DNA from: Acidiferrobacteraceae bacterium
GTDB taxonomy: Bacteria > Pseudomonadota > Gammaproteobacteria > Arenicellales > UBA868
Length of the DNA: 24,125 nucleotides
Assembly: GCA_002721105.1 (NCBI GenBank)
Contig: PBJL01000014.1
Coordinates: forward strand, 1-24,125
Direction: 5' to 3'
The notes under the pieces were generated by a model. It saw only the letters and a program-made list of their open reading frames with translations. It did not search any database and was not told where the DNA came from. Each line of letters begins with the position of its first letter. Within the stretch, counting starts at the first letter, position 1. Positions 7,602 through 15,676 of this stretch are shown one piece after another. Made by a program: the position numbers and the translations under genes.

Positions 7602-8853
7602 AGCGGCGAATGCATCGAAAGTGTTAGATCCCACTGATTTAGATTTGGAGCTAGTTCGAAGTGACTTCCCTATCCTTCAACAAAAAGTAAATGATCATCC
7701 TCTGGTCTACCTGGATAATGGAGCAAGTTCGCAAAAACCTAGAAATGTGATCCAAGCAATAAGCGATTATTATTCGAACGATCACTCCAACATTCATCGT
7801 GGTGTACACACCCTTAGCCAACGTGCTACACATCAGTATGAGAGCGCTAGAGAAAAGATTGCGAGTTTAATTAATGCTAGATCAACAAATGAGATCATAT
7901 TCGTTCGGGGCACGACCGAAGGTATCAATTTAGTGGCATCTAGCTACGGTGCTAGAAATATTGGTGCTGGGGACGAAATTTTAGTGACAGAGATGGAGCA
8001 TCATTCGAATATTGTTCCATGGCAGATACTGTGTGAAAAGACGGGTGCTGTATTGAAAGTTGTGCCCATAAATGAAAAAGGCGAATTAATTCTTGAAAGT
8101 TTTAACGCTTTGTTGAATGAGCGAACACGCTTTGTCGCTGTGACTCATGTTTCAAATGCATTGGGGACAATTAATCCAGTCCAGGAATTAACGGCTATGG
8201 CTCACGAAGTAGGTGCTATCGTATTAGTTGATGGCGCACAGAGTACACCTCATATGGATGTAAATATGCAAGATTTAGATTGTGATTTCTTTGTTTTTTC
8301 GGGTCACAAGCTGTATGGTCCGACTGGGATAGGCGTGCTTTATGGTCGGGAGTCACTGCTAGATGCTATGCCTCCATGGCAGGGAGGCGGTGATATGATC
8401 AAGAAAGTGCGGTTTGGTGGCTCTGAATATAATGATCTACCCTACAAATTTGAGGCTGGTACTCCAAATATTGCCGGTGTAATTGGGCTAGGAGCAGCAG
8501 TAGAATACCTGACGAATTTAGGGATTCAGAAAATTCAAAATCACGAGGAAAAATTGCTTGAATATGTGACGGAAAAAACCATGGAGCGACCCGAAATTCG
8601 GATAATTGGCAGCGCGTCAGATAAGTCTGCAATTCTTTCTTTTACCTTGAACGACATACACCCTCACGATGTTGGTACGATCTTAGATCATGAGGGCATT
8701 GCAGTGCGGGCTGGACATCATTGTGCTATGCCCGTTATGGAACATTTTGGGGTTCCAGCGACGGTAAGGGCATCTTTTGCTGTGTACAACACTTTTTCAG
8801 AGGTAGATATTTTGTTCGGTGCTATTGATAAAGTTAAGGATTTGTTTGGTTGA
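7585..8853 (+). CDS. sufS: Cysteine desulfurase SufS
   Basis: PLP-dependent group II cysteine desulfurase; takes sulfur from L-cysteine as a persulfide on its active-site Cys and hands it to a transfer partner. The PLP lysine is Lys242 in S-G-H-K-L-Y-G, and the persulfide cysteine is Cys380 in R-A-G-H-H-C-A-M-P. His361 in H-P-H-D-V lies exactly 19 residues before Cys380; the same spacing holds in B. subtilis SufS (His342/Cys361), where the histidine takes over the SufU zinc during transfer. E. coli SufS, served by SufE, has Tyr there. This fits sufU being the next gene and the absence of sufE. The gene overlaps sufD by 17 bases. The 422 residues include about 16 extra at the N-terminus relative to E. 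coli. Confidence 0.97.
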   Translation: MNFSSEAANASKVLDPTDLDLELVRSDFPILQQKVNDHPLVYLDNGASSQKPRNVIQAISDYYSNDHSNIHRGVHTLSQRATHQYESAREKIASLINARSTNEIIFVRGTTEGINLVASSYGARNIGAGDEILVTEMEHHSNIVPWQILCEKTGAVLKVVPINEKGELILESFNALLNERTRFVAVTHVSNALGTINPVQELTAMAHEVGAIVLVDGAQSTPHMDVNMQDLDCDFFVFSGHKLYGPTGIGVLYGRESLLDAMPPWQGGGDMIKKVRFGGSEYNDLPYKFEAGTPNIAGVIGLGAAVEYLTNLGIQKIQNHEEKLLEYVTEKTMERPEIRIIGSASDKSAILSFTLNDIHPHDVGTILDHEGIAVRAGHHCAMPVMEHFGVPATVRASFAVYNTFSEVDILFGAIDKVKDLFG

Positions 8854-9308
8854 TGACTAATCTTCGCGACCTCTACCAAGAAGTGATTATGGATCATAAT
8901 CGTAATCCCAGAAATATGGGAGTTCTTGATCATGCAAGTCATACAGGAGAAGGGTTTAATCCGCTTTGTGGTGACCAAATAGATTTGTATTTATATGTCA
9001 ACGATGATTCAGTTATCGAAAAAATCTGCTTTGAAGGTAAGGGATGCGCCATATCCACGGCCTCAGCCTCAATAATGACTGAAGTGCTAGCCGGACGGAC
9101 AGTGGGGGAAGCTAAAGAATATTTTCAGGTTTTTTGCGAGTCCGTTACAGGACAACATAAAGATGGAAATCAGACTTTGGATCTTGGCAAGCTCGAAGTG
9201 TTGTCAGGGGTTAAAGCATTTCCCGCGCGAGTTAAATGCGCTACTTTGGCATGGCACACTCTTTTGGCTAGTCTGGATGGTAGTGATAGTCCTATAAAAA
9301 CTGAATAA
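8853..9308 (+). CDS. sufU: Zinc-dependent sulfurtransferase SufU
   Basis: IscU-fold protein that accepts the persulfide from SufS and relays it to the SufB scaffold. The three zinc-binding cysteines and the aspartate are present: Cys39-Gly-Asp41, Cys65 in G-K-G-C-A-I-S, and Cys129 in R-V-K-C-A-T-L. The segment between the second and third cysteines (about 75-120) is long, carrying the G-R-T-V insertion that separates SufU from scaffold-type IscU, and there is no IscU L-P-P-V-K chaperone motif. ATG 8853 overlaps the sufS stop as TGATG; the TTG at 8850 is less likely. At 151 residues it has the usual family length. The alternative, an IscU-like scaffold, is disfavoured by these features. Confidence 0.93.
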   Translation: MTNLRDLYQEVIMDHNRNPRNMGVLDHASHTGEGFNPLCGDQIDLYLYVNDDSVIEKICFEGKGCAISTASASIMTEVLAGRTVGEAKEYFQVFCESVTGQHKDGNQTLDLGKLEVLSGVKAFPARVKCATLAWHTLLASLDGSDSPIKTE

Positions 9309-9334
9309 TTAAATATTTTTCCAAATTGAACAGA

Positions 9335-9904
9335 ATGGGAGCAAAAAAGCGATACGATAAATTTGTAGAAAAATTTTTCAAATCGGATGTGGGCATTGAT
9401 AGAGATTCAGAAAGTCTAGACGATAAAGACACTAGAAGATCGGAATTAAACGAGGCCCGGTTGCCCACTGATAATAACGTTAACGATTTAACTAAAGATG
9501 AGAGTATTAGAATGGGAGCCAACAGCACAGATCCTAAACAAAGAGAAGATACATTAAATAAAGACGGCAATGATGAGAGTCTCGGAAAAACCTCTTTTAA
9601 TAAAGATCTTAGAGATAAGGTTGTATTAGCTCTAAAAGAGGTCTACGATCCTGAGATACCTGTTAATGTCTACGATCTTGGTCTGATTTATTGTATTGAT
9701 ATTTCCCATGACAATATTGCTTCGATTGATATGACACTAACTTCTCCCAATTGTCCCGTAGCTGGGAGCCTTCCTAACGAAGTTGAAACTGCAGCAAGAT
9801 CGGTCGATGGAGTTAAGGAGGTGGTTGTCAAGGTAGTTTGGGATCCGCCTTGGGATATGGATCGAATGGATGAAGCGGCTAAGCTACAGCTTGGTTTGGT
9901 ATAG
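9335..9904 (+). CDS. sufT: Fe-S cluster maturation protein SufT (DUF59) with long polar N-terminal extension
   Basis: MIP18/DUF59-family protein that acts late in Fe-S maturation, helping deliver clusters to targets. The DUF59 domain occupies about residues 88-189: D-P-E-I-P-V-N-V-Y-D-L-G-L-I-Y, then S-P-N-C-P with the conserved Cys140, and V-W-D-P-P-W near 168-173. The first 85 or so residues look disordered: 14 Asp in the first 80, many Lys, Arg, Ser and Asn, and no hydrophobic core. I do not recognise them; they differ from the beta-rich N-terminal domain of longer SufT proteins. ATG 9335 is 26 bases after sufU but lacks a clear ribosome site. ATG 9512 (residue 60) would give a shorter protein of more usual length; TTG 9326 is a third option. 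Function is sure from the domain and operon; the start is not. Confidence 0.85.
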   Translation: MGAKKRYDKFVEKFFKSDVGIDRDSESLDDKDTRRSELNEARLPTDNNVNDLTKDESIRMGANSTDPKQREDTLNKDGNDESLGKTSFNKDLRDKVVLALKEVYDPEIPVNVYDLGLIYCIDISHDNIASIDMTLTSPNCPVAGSLPNEVETAARSVDGVKEVVVKVVWDPPWDMDRMDEAAKLQLGLV

Positions 9905-9907
9905 GTT

Positions 9908-10231
9908 ATGACTGAATGGGTGGATGTTGTTGAGAAAAATACTATAGAAGTTGGTGAAGTTTTTGTTGTTGAGCTTGAAGGGACCGACGTAGCTATTTTC
10001 AATGTATCGGGCGAATTCTATGCTATCCAAGATATCTGTACGCATGACGGCTCAGAAATATCGACCGGATGTGTTTTCGAACACGTTATCGAGTGTCCAC
10101 ATCACGGGGCTCAATTTGACATTAGAACAGGAGCGGTCTTGCAAGCGCCAGCCTATGAAGCAATTCGAACCTTTCCAGTTCGAGTAGAAAAAGGAATGAT
10201 CCAGGTATTGAACGACGATGGTTCAAGGTAA
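9908..10231 (+). CDS. Rieske [2Fe-2S] ferredoxin (NirD/BphF-like)
   Basis: Small soluble Rieske protein of 107 residues. The cluster motif is complete: Cys44-x-His46, 16 residues, Cys63-x-x-His66 (C-T-H and C-P-H-H), followed by G-A-Q-F-D-I-R-T-G. There is no signal peptide or membrane segment, so it resembles the ferredoxin subunits of ring-hydroxylating dioxygenases or NirD rather than respiratory Rieske proteins. No oxygenase or reductase gene is nearby. It begins 3 bases after sufT and ends the operon, which suggests an electron-transfer role in cluster assembly or simply a cluster-carrying client. From memory, similar Rieske genes occur within SUF operons of Actinobacteria and of some gammaproteobacteria. 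The fold is certain, the role is inference. Confidence 0.92.
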   Translation: MTEWVDVVEKNTIEVGEVFVVELEGTDVAIFNVSGEFYAIQDICTHDGSEISTGCVFEHVIECPHHGAQFDIRTGAVLQAPAYEAIRTFPVRVEKGMIQVLNDDGSR

Positions 10232-10344
10232 CAGGGTTAGAATAATTAATGGAATTTCTACCCCAAAAGCATAGGATTTTTTTAGAAAAAGATTAATTTA
10301 GCCTTCCCGGTTAATCAAAAGCAAAGCATTAATAAATTTCGTTT

Positions 10345-10373
10345 TTGATAATTAAAAAAATTGACCAAATACT
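10345..10373 (+). promoter_or_regulatory. Candidate sigma-70 promoter for miaB
   Basis: TTGATA at 10345-10350 (5 of 6 consensus) and AATACT at 10368-10373 (4 of 6) are separated by 17 bases, inside the 156-base AT-rich gap between the Rieske gene and miaB. Transcription from it would begin around 10380, leaving a leader of under ten bases before ATG 10388. No GC-rich hairpin with a T-tract marks the end of the suf operon here, so read-through is also possible. Confidence 0.35.
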
Positions 10374-10387
10374 AGTCAGAATCTTTG

Positions 10388-11731
10388 ATGAGCGGAAAAC
10401 TCTTTATTAAAACATTTGGATGTCAGATGAACGAGTATGATTCTCGACGAATTGCTGATCTTATGAAAGGGTCTCATGGGTTAGAGTTAACAGACAATCC
10501 TTACGACGCAGATTTGTTGCTTTTGAATACTTGTTCTGTGAGGGAAAAGGCTGCCGAGAAAGTTTTTTCTCAGCTAGGTCGATGGCGCGACTGGAAGCAA
10601 GAAAAAAAAGAGCTTGTCATAGGTGTTGGTGGTTGTGTGGCTAGCCAGGAGGGTGAAAACATCTTGAGAAGGGCGCCATATGTAGACCTCGTATTTGGGC
10701 CTCAAACTTATCACCGATTGCCGCATCTTTACGATAAAGCTCTGACCGAACGACAACCACTTCTAGATGTAAGTTTCCCAGAAATTGAAAAGTTTGATAA
10801 TTTGCCACCACCCAACGTCAATGGTCCGCGAGCTCTTGTGTCTGTCATGGAGGGTTGCAGTAAATACTGTAGTTTTTGTGTTGTTCCATACACTCGTGGT
10901 GAAGAATTTAGCCGATCTTTTGATGACGTCATAACGGAAATCTACGAGTTAGCCTCGAAAGGCGTTCGTGAAGTTACCTTGCTAGGGCAAAACGTCAATG
11001 GGTATCGTGGTGCTCGATATGGGGGAGGGATAATTGATTTTCCAGATCTAATTCATTATGTGGCTGCTATAGATGGTATTGACAGGGTTCGTTACACAAC
11101 TTCACATCCCATTGATTTTAGTTCTAAATTGGTAGAAATTTATGGAGATGTACCTGAACTGGTGAGTCATGTTCATCTACCAGTGCAAAGTGGATCGAAT
11201 CGTATATTAGCTAAAATGAAGCGGCAATATACGATTTCTAATTACGAATCGATCATCGAAGGTTTGAGAACTATTCGTCCAAATATATCAATTTCATCCG
11301 ACTTTATCGTTGGGTTTCCCGGCGAAACGGATAAGGATTTCCAAGAGACAATGGATTTAATTAGTCGTATTGGTTTTGATCAATCTTTTAGCTTTATCTA
11401 TAGCGAAAGACCAGGAACTCCGGCAGCAGAGCTACCAGACAGGATTATCGATTCCATCAAGCAGGAAAGATTGGCGATTTTGCAAGATTCTATCAATGAT
11501 TCGGCATTTGCTATTAGTACTTCTATGATTGGATCAGTGCAGCAAGTATTGATAGATGGGTATTCAAGAAAGAATCCTAAAGATCTGTCCGGGAGGACTG
11601 CAAATAATAGAGTAATTAATTTTAATGGGGCATCTGACCTTATAGGTAATTTTGTCAATGTTTTAGTTTCAGAAGCTCTTCCAAACTCATTACGCGGGAC
11701 TCTAGTTTCTGCAGATGTTGCCGAAAGTTAG
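10388..11731 (+). CDS. miaB: tRNA-2-methylthio-N6-dimethylallyladenosine synthase MiaB
   Basis: Radical SAM methylthiotransferase that converts i6A37 to ms2i6A37 in tRNAs reading UNN codons. Both [4Fe-4S] sites are complete and numbered exactly as in E. coli: the auxiliary cluster Cys12, Cys49 and Cys83 in the N-terminal MTTase domain, and the radical SAM cluster Cys157-x3-Cys161-x2-Cys164. The C-terminal TRAM domain follows (about 375-440; S-G-R-T-x-N-N-R-V near its middle). The 447 residues are about 27 fewer than in E. coli, all from the extreme C-terminal tail. ATG 10388 matches the family start; no Shine-Dalgarno sequence is visible. It heads miaB-ybeZ-ybeY-corC-lnt and lies directly after an operon that makes the clusters it needs. 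Confidence 0.97.
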   Translation: MSGKLFIKTFGCQMNEYDSRRIADLMKGSHGLELTDNPYDADLLLLNTCSVREKAAEKVFSQLGRWRDWKQEKKELVIGVGGCVASQEGENILRRAPYVDLVFGPQTYHRLPHLYDKALTERQPLLDVSFPEIEKFDNLPPPNVNGPRALVSVMEGCSKYCSFCVVPYTRGEEFSRSFDDVITEIYELASKGVREVTLLGQNVNGYRGARYGGGIIDFPDLIHYVAAIDGIDRVRYTTSHPIDFSSKLVEIYGDVPELVSHVHLPVQSGSNRILAKMKRQYTISNYESIIEGLRTIRPNISISSDFIVGFPGETDKDFQETMDLISRIGFDQSFSFIYSERPGTPAAELPDRIIDSIKQERLAILQDSINDSAFAISTSMIGSVQQVLIDGYSRKNPKDLSGRTANNRVINFNGASDLIGNFVNVLVSEALPNSLRGTLVSADVAES

Positions 11732-11761
11732 TAGGTTATCTTTTCACATTGGTGATGGTTT

Positions 11762-12754
11762 ATGTCCTCTAGCTTAAAGCCCGACAGCAATGCTTCAGCT
11801 TTCAGACTTCAACCTGAAGACAATCAACGCCTGGTTGGTTTATGCGGTGAGTATAATGACAATCTAAAAAAAGTCGAAAAGCGATTCAATGTTAGTATTT
11901 CCCACCGGGGTTATTTGTTCTATGTAGATGGGAAAAAGGATCAAGTCCGGAATGCGGTTAAGGTTTTACAGCTACTGTATGAAAACACGAAAGATAAACA
12001 TCAGCTTACCGCAGAAAATGTGCATCTTATAATTTCCCAGGGTTCAAATGACGAAATTTCCATAAAGGAGTCTATGGATGATGTTCTCGTAAGAATACGA
12101 AAAGTAATAATTCGTGGTCGGAATCAAAACCAGCGCTCATATCTCAAAAACGTCAAGAGCAAAGATTTGAGTTTTGGCATTGGGCCCGCTGGAACTGGTA
12201 AAACTTACCTAGCGGTAGCGTGTGCTGTTGAGGCATTGTCCGATAGCCAATGCGAACGGATCGTCCTAGTCAGACCTGCAGTCGAGGCTGGGGAGCGCTT
12301 GGGTTTTTTGCCAGGCGATATTGGACAAAAAGTAGACCCCTATTTGCGCCCTTTGTATGATGCACTGTATGAGATGTTGGGCGTCGAACGAGTCGGCCGA
12401 TTACTTGAGAGGAGTGTGATCGAGCTAGCTCCTCTTGCCTACATGCGAGGACGCACCCTCAATGAATCTTTTGTCATATTGGATGAAGCACAGAATACCA
12501 CAGTTGAGCAGATGAAGATGTTTCTCACTCGCATAGGTTATGGTTCTAAGGTTGTAGTAACAGGAGATCCAAGTCAAGCCGATCTTCCCAATGGTATACG
12601 CTCTGGACTAGCACATGCTATCGCATTATTGAGTAATGTTGAAGATATCGGCGTCACTAATTTTGATTCTAAAGATATTGTGCGACATCCATTAGTTCAA
12701 AAAATAGTTGAAGCTTATGATAAAGATACTATGAAAGATATCGAACGCTCGTGA
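11762..12754 (+). CDS. ybeZ: PhoH-like ATPase YbeZ
   Basis: PhoH-family P-loop ATPase, a partner of YbeY in 16S rRNA maturation and ribosome quality control in E. coli; a direct helicase or nuclease role is less settled. Walker A G-P-A-G-T-G-K-T is at 141-148 and Walker B V-I-L-D-E at 238-242, followed by A-Q-N-T-T. The blocks R-P-A-V-E-A-G-E-x-L-G-F-L-P-G-D and D-P-Y-L-R-P-L-Y-D-A are nearly identical to E. coli. The first 130 residues are a more variable accessory region. The 330-residue protein lacks the charged C-terminal tail seen in E. coli. The gene overlaps ybeY by 4 bases (GTGA), so the two are probably translated together. Confidence 0.96.
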   Translation: MSSSLKPDSNASAFRLQPEDNQRLVGLCGEYNDNLKKVEKRFNVSISHRGYLFYVDGKKDQVRNAVKVLQLLYENTKDKHQLTAENVHLIISQGSNDEISIKESMDDVLVRIRKVIIRGRNQNQRSYLKNVKSKDLSFGIGPAGTGKTYLAVACAVEALSDSQCERIVLVRPAVEAGERLGFLPGDIGQKVDPYLRPLYDALYEMLGVERVGRLLERSVIELAPLAYMRGRTLNESFVILDEAQNTTVEQMKMFLTRIGYGSKVVVTGDPSQADLPNGIRSGLAHAIALLSNVEDIGVTNFDSKDIVRHPLVQKIVEAYDKDTMKDIERS

Positions 12755-13236
12755 CAAGTGTTATTGATATTCAAATAAACGCATTTAGCACCGAAGTGCC
12801 GGATAAAAAGCAAATCAGGGAGTGGGTGCGCGCTGTTTTTTCTTTGCTTAACCGCCGTTTGGTGCCATTGACCGTACGAATTGTGGATGAGAAAGAAATA
12901 AGGGACTTAAACCGGTTATATCGGGGAAATGATCAGGTGACAAATGTTTTATCCTTCGCCTATGAGCCCTTGCCCAATGTAGATGTTGATTTGCTTGGGG
13001 ATGTAGTTATATGTGGGTCAGTTGTTGTCAAAGAGGCTAAAGACCAGGAAAAGTTATTCATGGATCATTGGGCCCTCATAGTTGTTCATGGAATATTACA
13101 TCTTTTTGGTTATGACCATGAAACTGAAGACCAAGCGGCGATAATGGAACATTTAGAAATCAAACTGTTAAATGGCCTTGGATTCGCTATTCCACATTAT
13201 CAAGAAATTGGTAACTTTGATAAAGAGCATGCATAG
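12751..13236 (+). CDS. ybeY: Endoribonuclease YbeY
   Basis: Zinc-dependent single-strand endoribonuclease required for 16S rRNA 3'-end maturation and late 70S quality control. The metal-binding motif H-x3-H-x5-H is intact (His113, His117, His123 in V-H-G-I-L-H-L-F-G-Y-D-H), and the conserved Y-R-G-x-D-x-x-T-N-V-L-S-F block includes the functional arginine (Arg58). It starts at GTG 12751, overlapping the ybeZ TGA stop, and gives 161 residues, close to the family norm. Confidence 0.96.
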   Translation: MTSVIDIQINAFSTEVPDKKQIREWVRAVFSLLNRRLVPLTVRIVDEKEIRDLNRLYRGNDQVTNVLSFAYEPLPNVDVDLLGDVVICGSVVVKEAKDQEKLFMDHWALIVVHGILHLFGYDHETEDQAAIMEHLEIKLLNGLGFAIPHYQEIGNFDKEHA

Positions 13237-14071
13237 GTTTAACCAAGATTCCATTTCATTACTTAGTCGGCTATCTTATTTTTTTAGACCGATACCAAAG
13301 ACACGGGAACAGCTTTTCGATTTGCTTAATAGTGCACGGAGGCGTAACTTAATTGATGAAAATTCATTACCTATGATGCACAGAATTGTTCGAGTTTCCG
13401 AATTACAAGTTGATCAAGTCATGGTGGCACGTGCTCAAATGGTTACTATCGATTCAAGTGACCCTTTTAGTGCAATTTTACCGATGGTGGTGGATTCAGC
13501 GCATTCCAGATTTCCAGTTATAGACGGTGATATGGATGAGATTTTAGGGATTCTACTAGCTAAGGATTTATTGCGGCATACGGCCGAAAGTGTAGATGAT
13601 CGCTTTCCACTGGAAAAGTTTTTGAGACCACCAATTTTTATCCCTGGAAGTAAACGACTGAGCGTTTTGCTTCAAGAGTTTAGGGATAGCAGGAATCATA
13701 TGGCCATAGTGGTAGATGAGTATGGTGGGGTTGTTGGTTTGATTACGATTGAGGATGTTTTAGAAGAAATTGTTGGTTATATTGAAGATGAAACAGATGA
13801 AGATGAAGAGAAGAAAATGGTGTTGCGCCGAGACAAAGACGCTTGGGTTATTCGATCCGAACTCCCTATCAGTCGCTTTAATAAGCTCTTTGATATGGAC
13901 CTCGATGATAGAGCATTTGATACTATAGGAGGCTTAATAACACAGCAGTTAGGGCATGTCCCTAGGCGAGGCGAGCGAATAATGATTAATGATCGCCGAA
14001 TAGAGGTTATCGGGGCCGATGGCAGAAGGGCGCGATTATTGCGTGTCAATATTGTCCCTAATTACAATTAA
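13229..14071 (+). CDS. corC: CBS-domain transporter-associated protein CorC/YbeX
   Basis: Cytosolic protein linked genetically to magnesium and cobalt efflux and, through its conserved neighbours, to ribosome metabolism. It has two CBS domains (about 64-120, with R-A-Q-M-V-T-I; and 130-185, with H-M-A-I-V-V-D-E-Y-G-G-V-x-G-L-I-T-I-E-D), an acidic linker (D-E-T-D-E-D-E-E), and a C-terminal CorC_HlyC domain (about 198-275, with D-T-I-G-G-L). There are no membrane segments, so it is the YbeX form rather than a DUF21-fused transporter. The start at ATG 13229 overlaps the ybeY end by 8 bases; a longer frame from ATG 13172 would overlap ybeY by 65 bases and adds residues unlike the family. The protein has 280 residues, against 292 in E. 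coli. Confidence 0.93.
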   Translation: MHRFNQDSISLLSRLSYFFRPIPKTREQLFDLLNSARRRNLIDENSLPMMHRIVRVSELQVDQVMVARAQMVTIDSSDPFSAILPMVVDSAHSRFPVIDGDMDEILGILLAKDLLRHTAESVDDRFPLEKFLRPPIFIPGSKRLSVLLQEFRDSRNHMAIVVDEYGGVVGLITIEDVLEEIVGYIEDETDEDEEKKMVLRRDKDAWVIRSELPISRFNKLFDMDLDDRAFDTIGGLITQQLGHVPRRGERIMINDRRIEVIGADGRRARLLRVNIVPNYN

Positions 14072-14117
14072 TTATTGTTGGTCATACTCGTAAAGTGTTT
14101 GAATCAAGTTTTCTGGG

Positions 14118-15626
14118 ATGACTTATAACACGTTTTCCCATCGATTCGTTCCGGCATTTATTTCAATCATAGCTGGGGTGTTTTTCGCATTAGGTTTTGC
14201 GCCCTTCGAATATTTTTCCGTAGCACCTTTAAGTGTAGCAGTTTTATTTTTTCTTTGGACTTCAGCAAATCCGAGAGCTAGTTTCTTTCTTGGACTTTTA
14301 TTTGGTTTAGGAGCTTTCACTACGGGAGTTTCTTGGGTTTTTGTTAGCTTGCATAGTTATGGGAACATGCCAGCACCGTTAGCTGTACTTGTCGTTTCTT
14401 TATTTATAATAATTATGGCGTTGTACCCCGCAATTTGCGGATTACTGCAAGGTGTGTTTAATCGTTTTGGTCTTGTTTTTAGAATGCTTCTTATTAGTCC
14501 GATGTTATGGGTAACATTCGAGTGGTTACGTAGCGAGATGTTTGGCGGTTTCCCGTGGCTTTTACTTGGTTATACTCAGGTTGATACCCTACTAGGATCT
14601 TGGGCACCAGTAGCAGGGGTATTCTCTGTCAGTTTTATGGCAGCCATGTTTGGATCCGCAATCGTATTAATATTTTATGGAGCCTTAAAGGTGAGGTTGG
14701 TTGCTATACTCGCTATCATTTTGATAATTTCATCGGCGTTTTTTTTCAGGCAACAAGTTTTCGTTTTTTCTGATGGCAAACCAATAAATGTAGCAATTAT
14801 TCAGAATAACGTTTCGTTATCGGAAAAATGGAATTCGATCGAAATTCAAAATATTGCAAAAAATTATCTTACAGCAAGTAGCGTGGAGACTGATGCTGAT
14901 TTAATTGTTTGGCCAGAATCTTCTTTGCCAATCTATCTCGATCAATTATCGACCATTTTTATTCGTCAGTTGGTAGAGCATCCTGCTGATTATATTTTTG
15001 GGGTTTTAGAGAAAAAGGCTGATCCGGAACAGAAGTACTTCAACAGCGCTGTTGGGATATCGAGCGATATCGATGTGTATAGAAAACGTCAGCTAGTCAT
15101 GTTTGGAGAGTATCTCCCAATGCCCTCTATATTCGGTTGGATTCTTGATAATCTAGATATGCCTATGTCTAGTTTTACATCGTGGAAGCAACCGCAATCA
15201 CCAATGAAACTGGCAGGTCATCAAATCGGTGTGACTATTTGTTATGAAGATGCATTCCAAGCTCGAGTTTTATCAACGTTGCCAAAATCAACGGTGCTCG
15301 TAAACATTAGTGAAGATGCTTGGTTTGGGGATTCATTTGCTCCATGGCAGCGTCTACAGATTGCCCAGATAAGGGCTCTAGAAGTTGGCAGACCACTAGT
15401 TCGCTCGAGCAACAATGGGCTTTCTGCTCTAATAGACCATAAGGGCAATATTGAAGAAGTAGCACCAATGTTTGAATCAAAAGTTGTTCGTGGGAGCGTC
15501 CAACCTATGAGCGGCTCAACACCATTTGTGCAGTACGGAAATAAACCAATGTTCTGGTTTTACGGATTATTACTTTCTTATTGTTTGGTAGTGCTTTGGT
15601 TAAGGCGAAAGGATAGAGAGTACTAA
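14118..15626 (+). CDS. lnt: Apolipoprotein N-acyltransferase Lnt
   Basis: Inner-membrane enzyme that N-acylates the N-terminal cysteine of lipoproteins, the last step before Lol sorting. The first 210 residues hold about six hydrophobic helices, followed by a periplasmic nitrilase-like domain and a last helix near 480-497. The catalytic triad is present: Glu267 in W-P-E-S-S, Lys323 in Y-R-K-R-Q-L-V, and Cys375 in I-C-Y-E-D, matching E. coli Glu267/Lys335/Cys387. Another conserved block is F-G-E-Y-L-P at 329-334. It is 502 residues against 512 in E. coli. No good ribosome site precedes ATG 14118. The position after corC matches E. coli. Confidence 0.96.
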   Translation: MTYNTFSHRFVPAFISIIAGVFFALGFAPFEYFSVAPLSVAVLFFLWTSANPRASFFLGLLFGLGAFTTGVSWVFVSLHSYGNMPAPLAVLVVSLFIIIMALYPAICGLLQGVFNRFGLVFRMLLISPMLWVTFEWLRSEMFGGFPWLLLGYTQVDTLLGSWAPVAGVFSVSFMAAMFGSAIVLIFYGALKVRLVAILAIILIISSAFFFRQQVFVFSDGKPINVAIIQNNVSLSEKWNSIEIQNIAKNYLTASSVETDADLIVWPESSLPIYLDQLSTIFIRQLVEHPADYIFGVLEKKADPEQKYFNSAVGISSDIDVYRKRQLVMFGEYLPMPSIFGWILDNLDMPMSSFTSWKQPQSPMKLAGHQIGVTICYEDAFQARVLSTLPKSTVLVNISEDAWFGDSFAPWQRLQIAQIRALEVGRPLVRSSNNGLSALIDHKGNIEEVAPMFESKVVRGSVQPMSGSTPFVQYGNKPMFWFYGLLLSYCLVVLWLRRKDREY

Positions 15627-15676
15627 TTCGCAGGGTAATTTTTTTCAGTTAATCGATACAGTGATAAACTCCAAAC

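Noticed and set aside
10291..10316. Possible terminator after the suf operon (GATTAA/TTAATC stem)
   Set aside because: The stem is only six A/T-rich pairs with a 14-base loop and no T-tract after it.
13172..13228. Longer corC start at ATG 13172
   Set aside because: It overlaps ybeY by 65 bases and adds 19 residues not seen in CorC; ATG 13229 gives the normal 8-base overlap.
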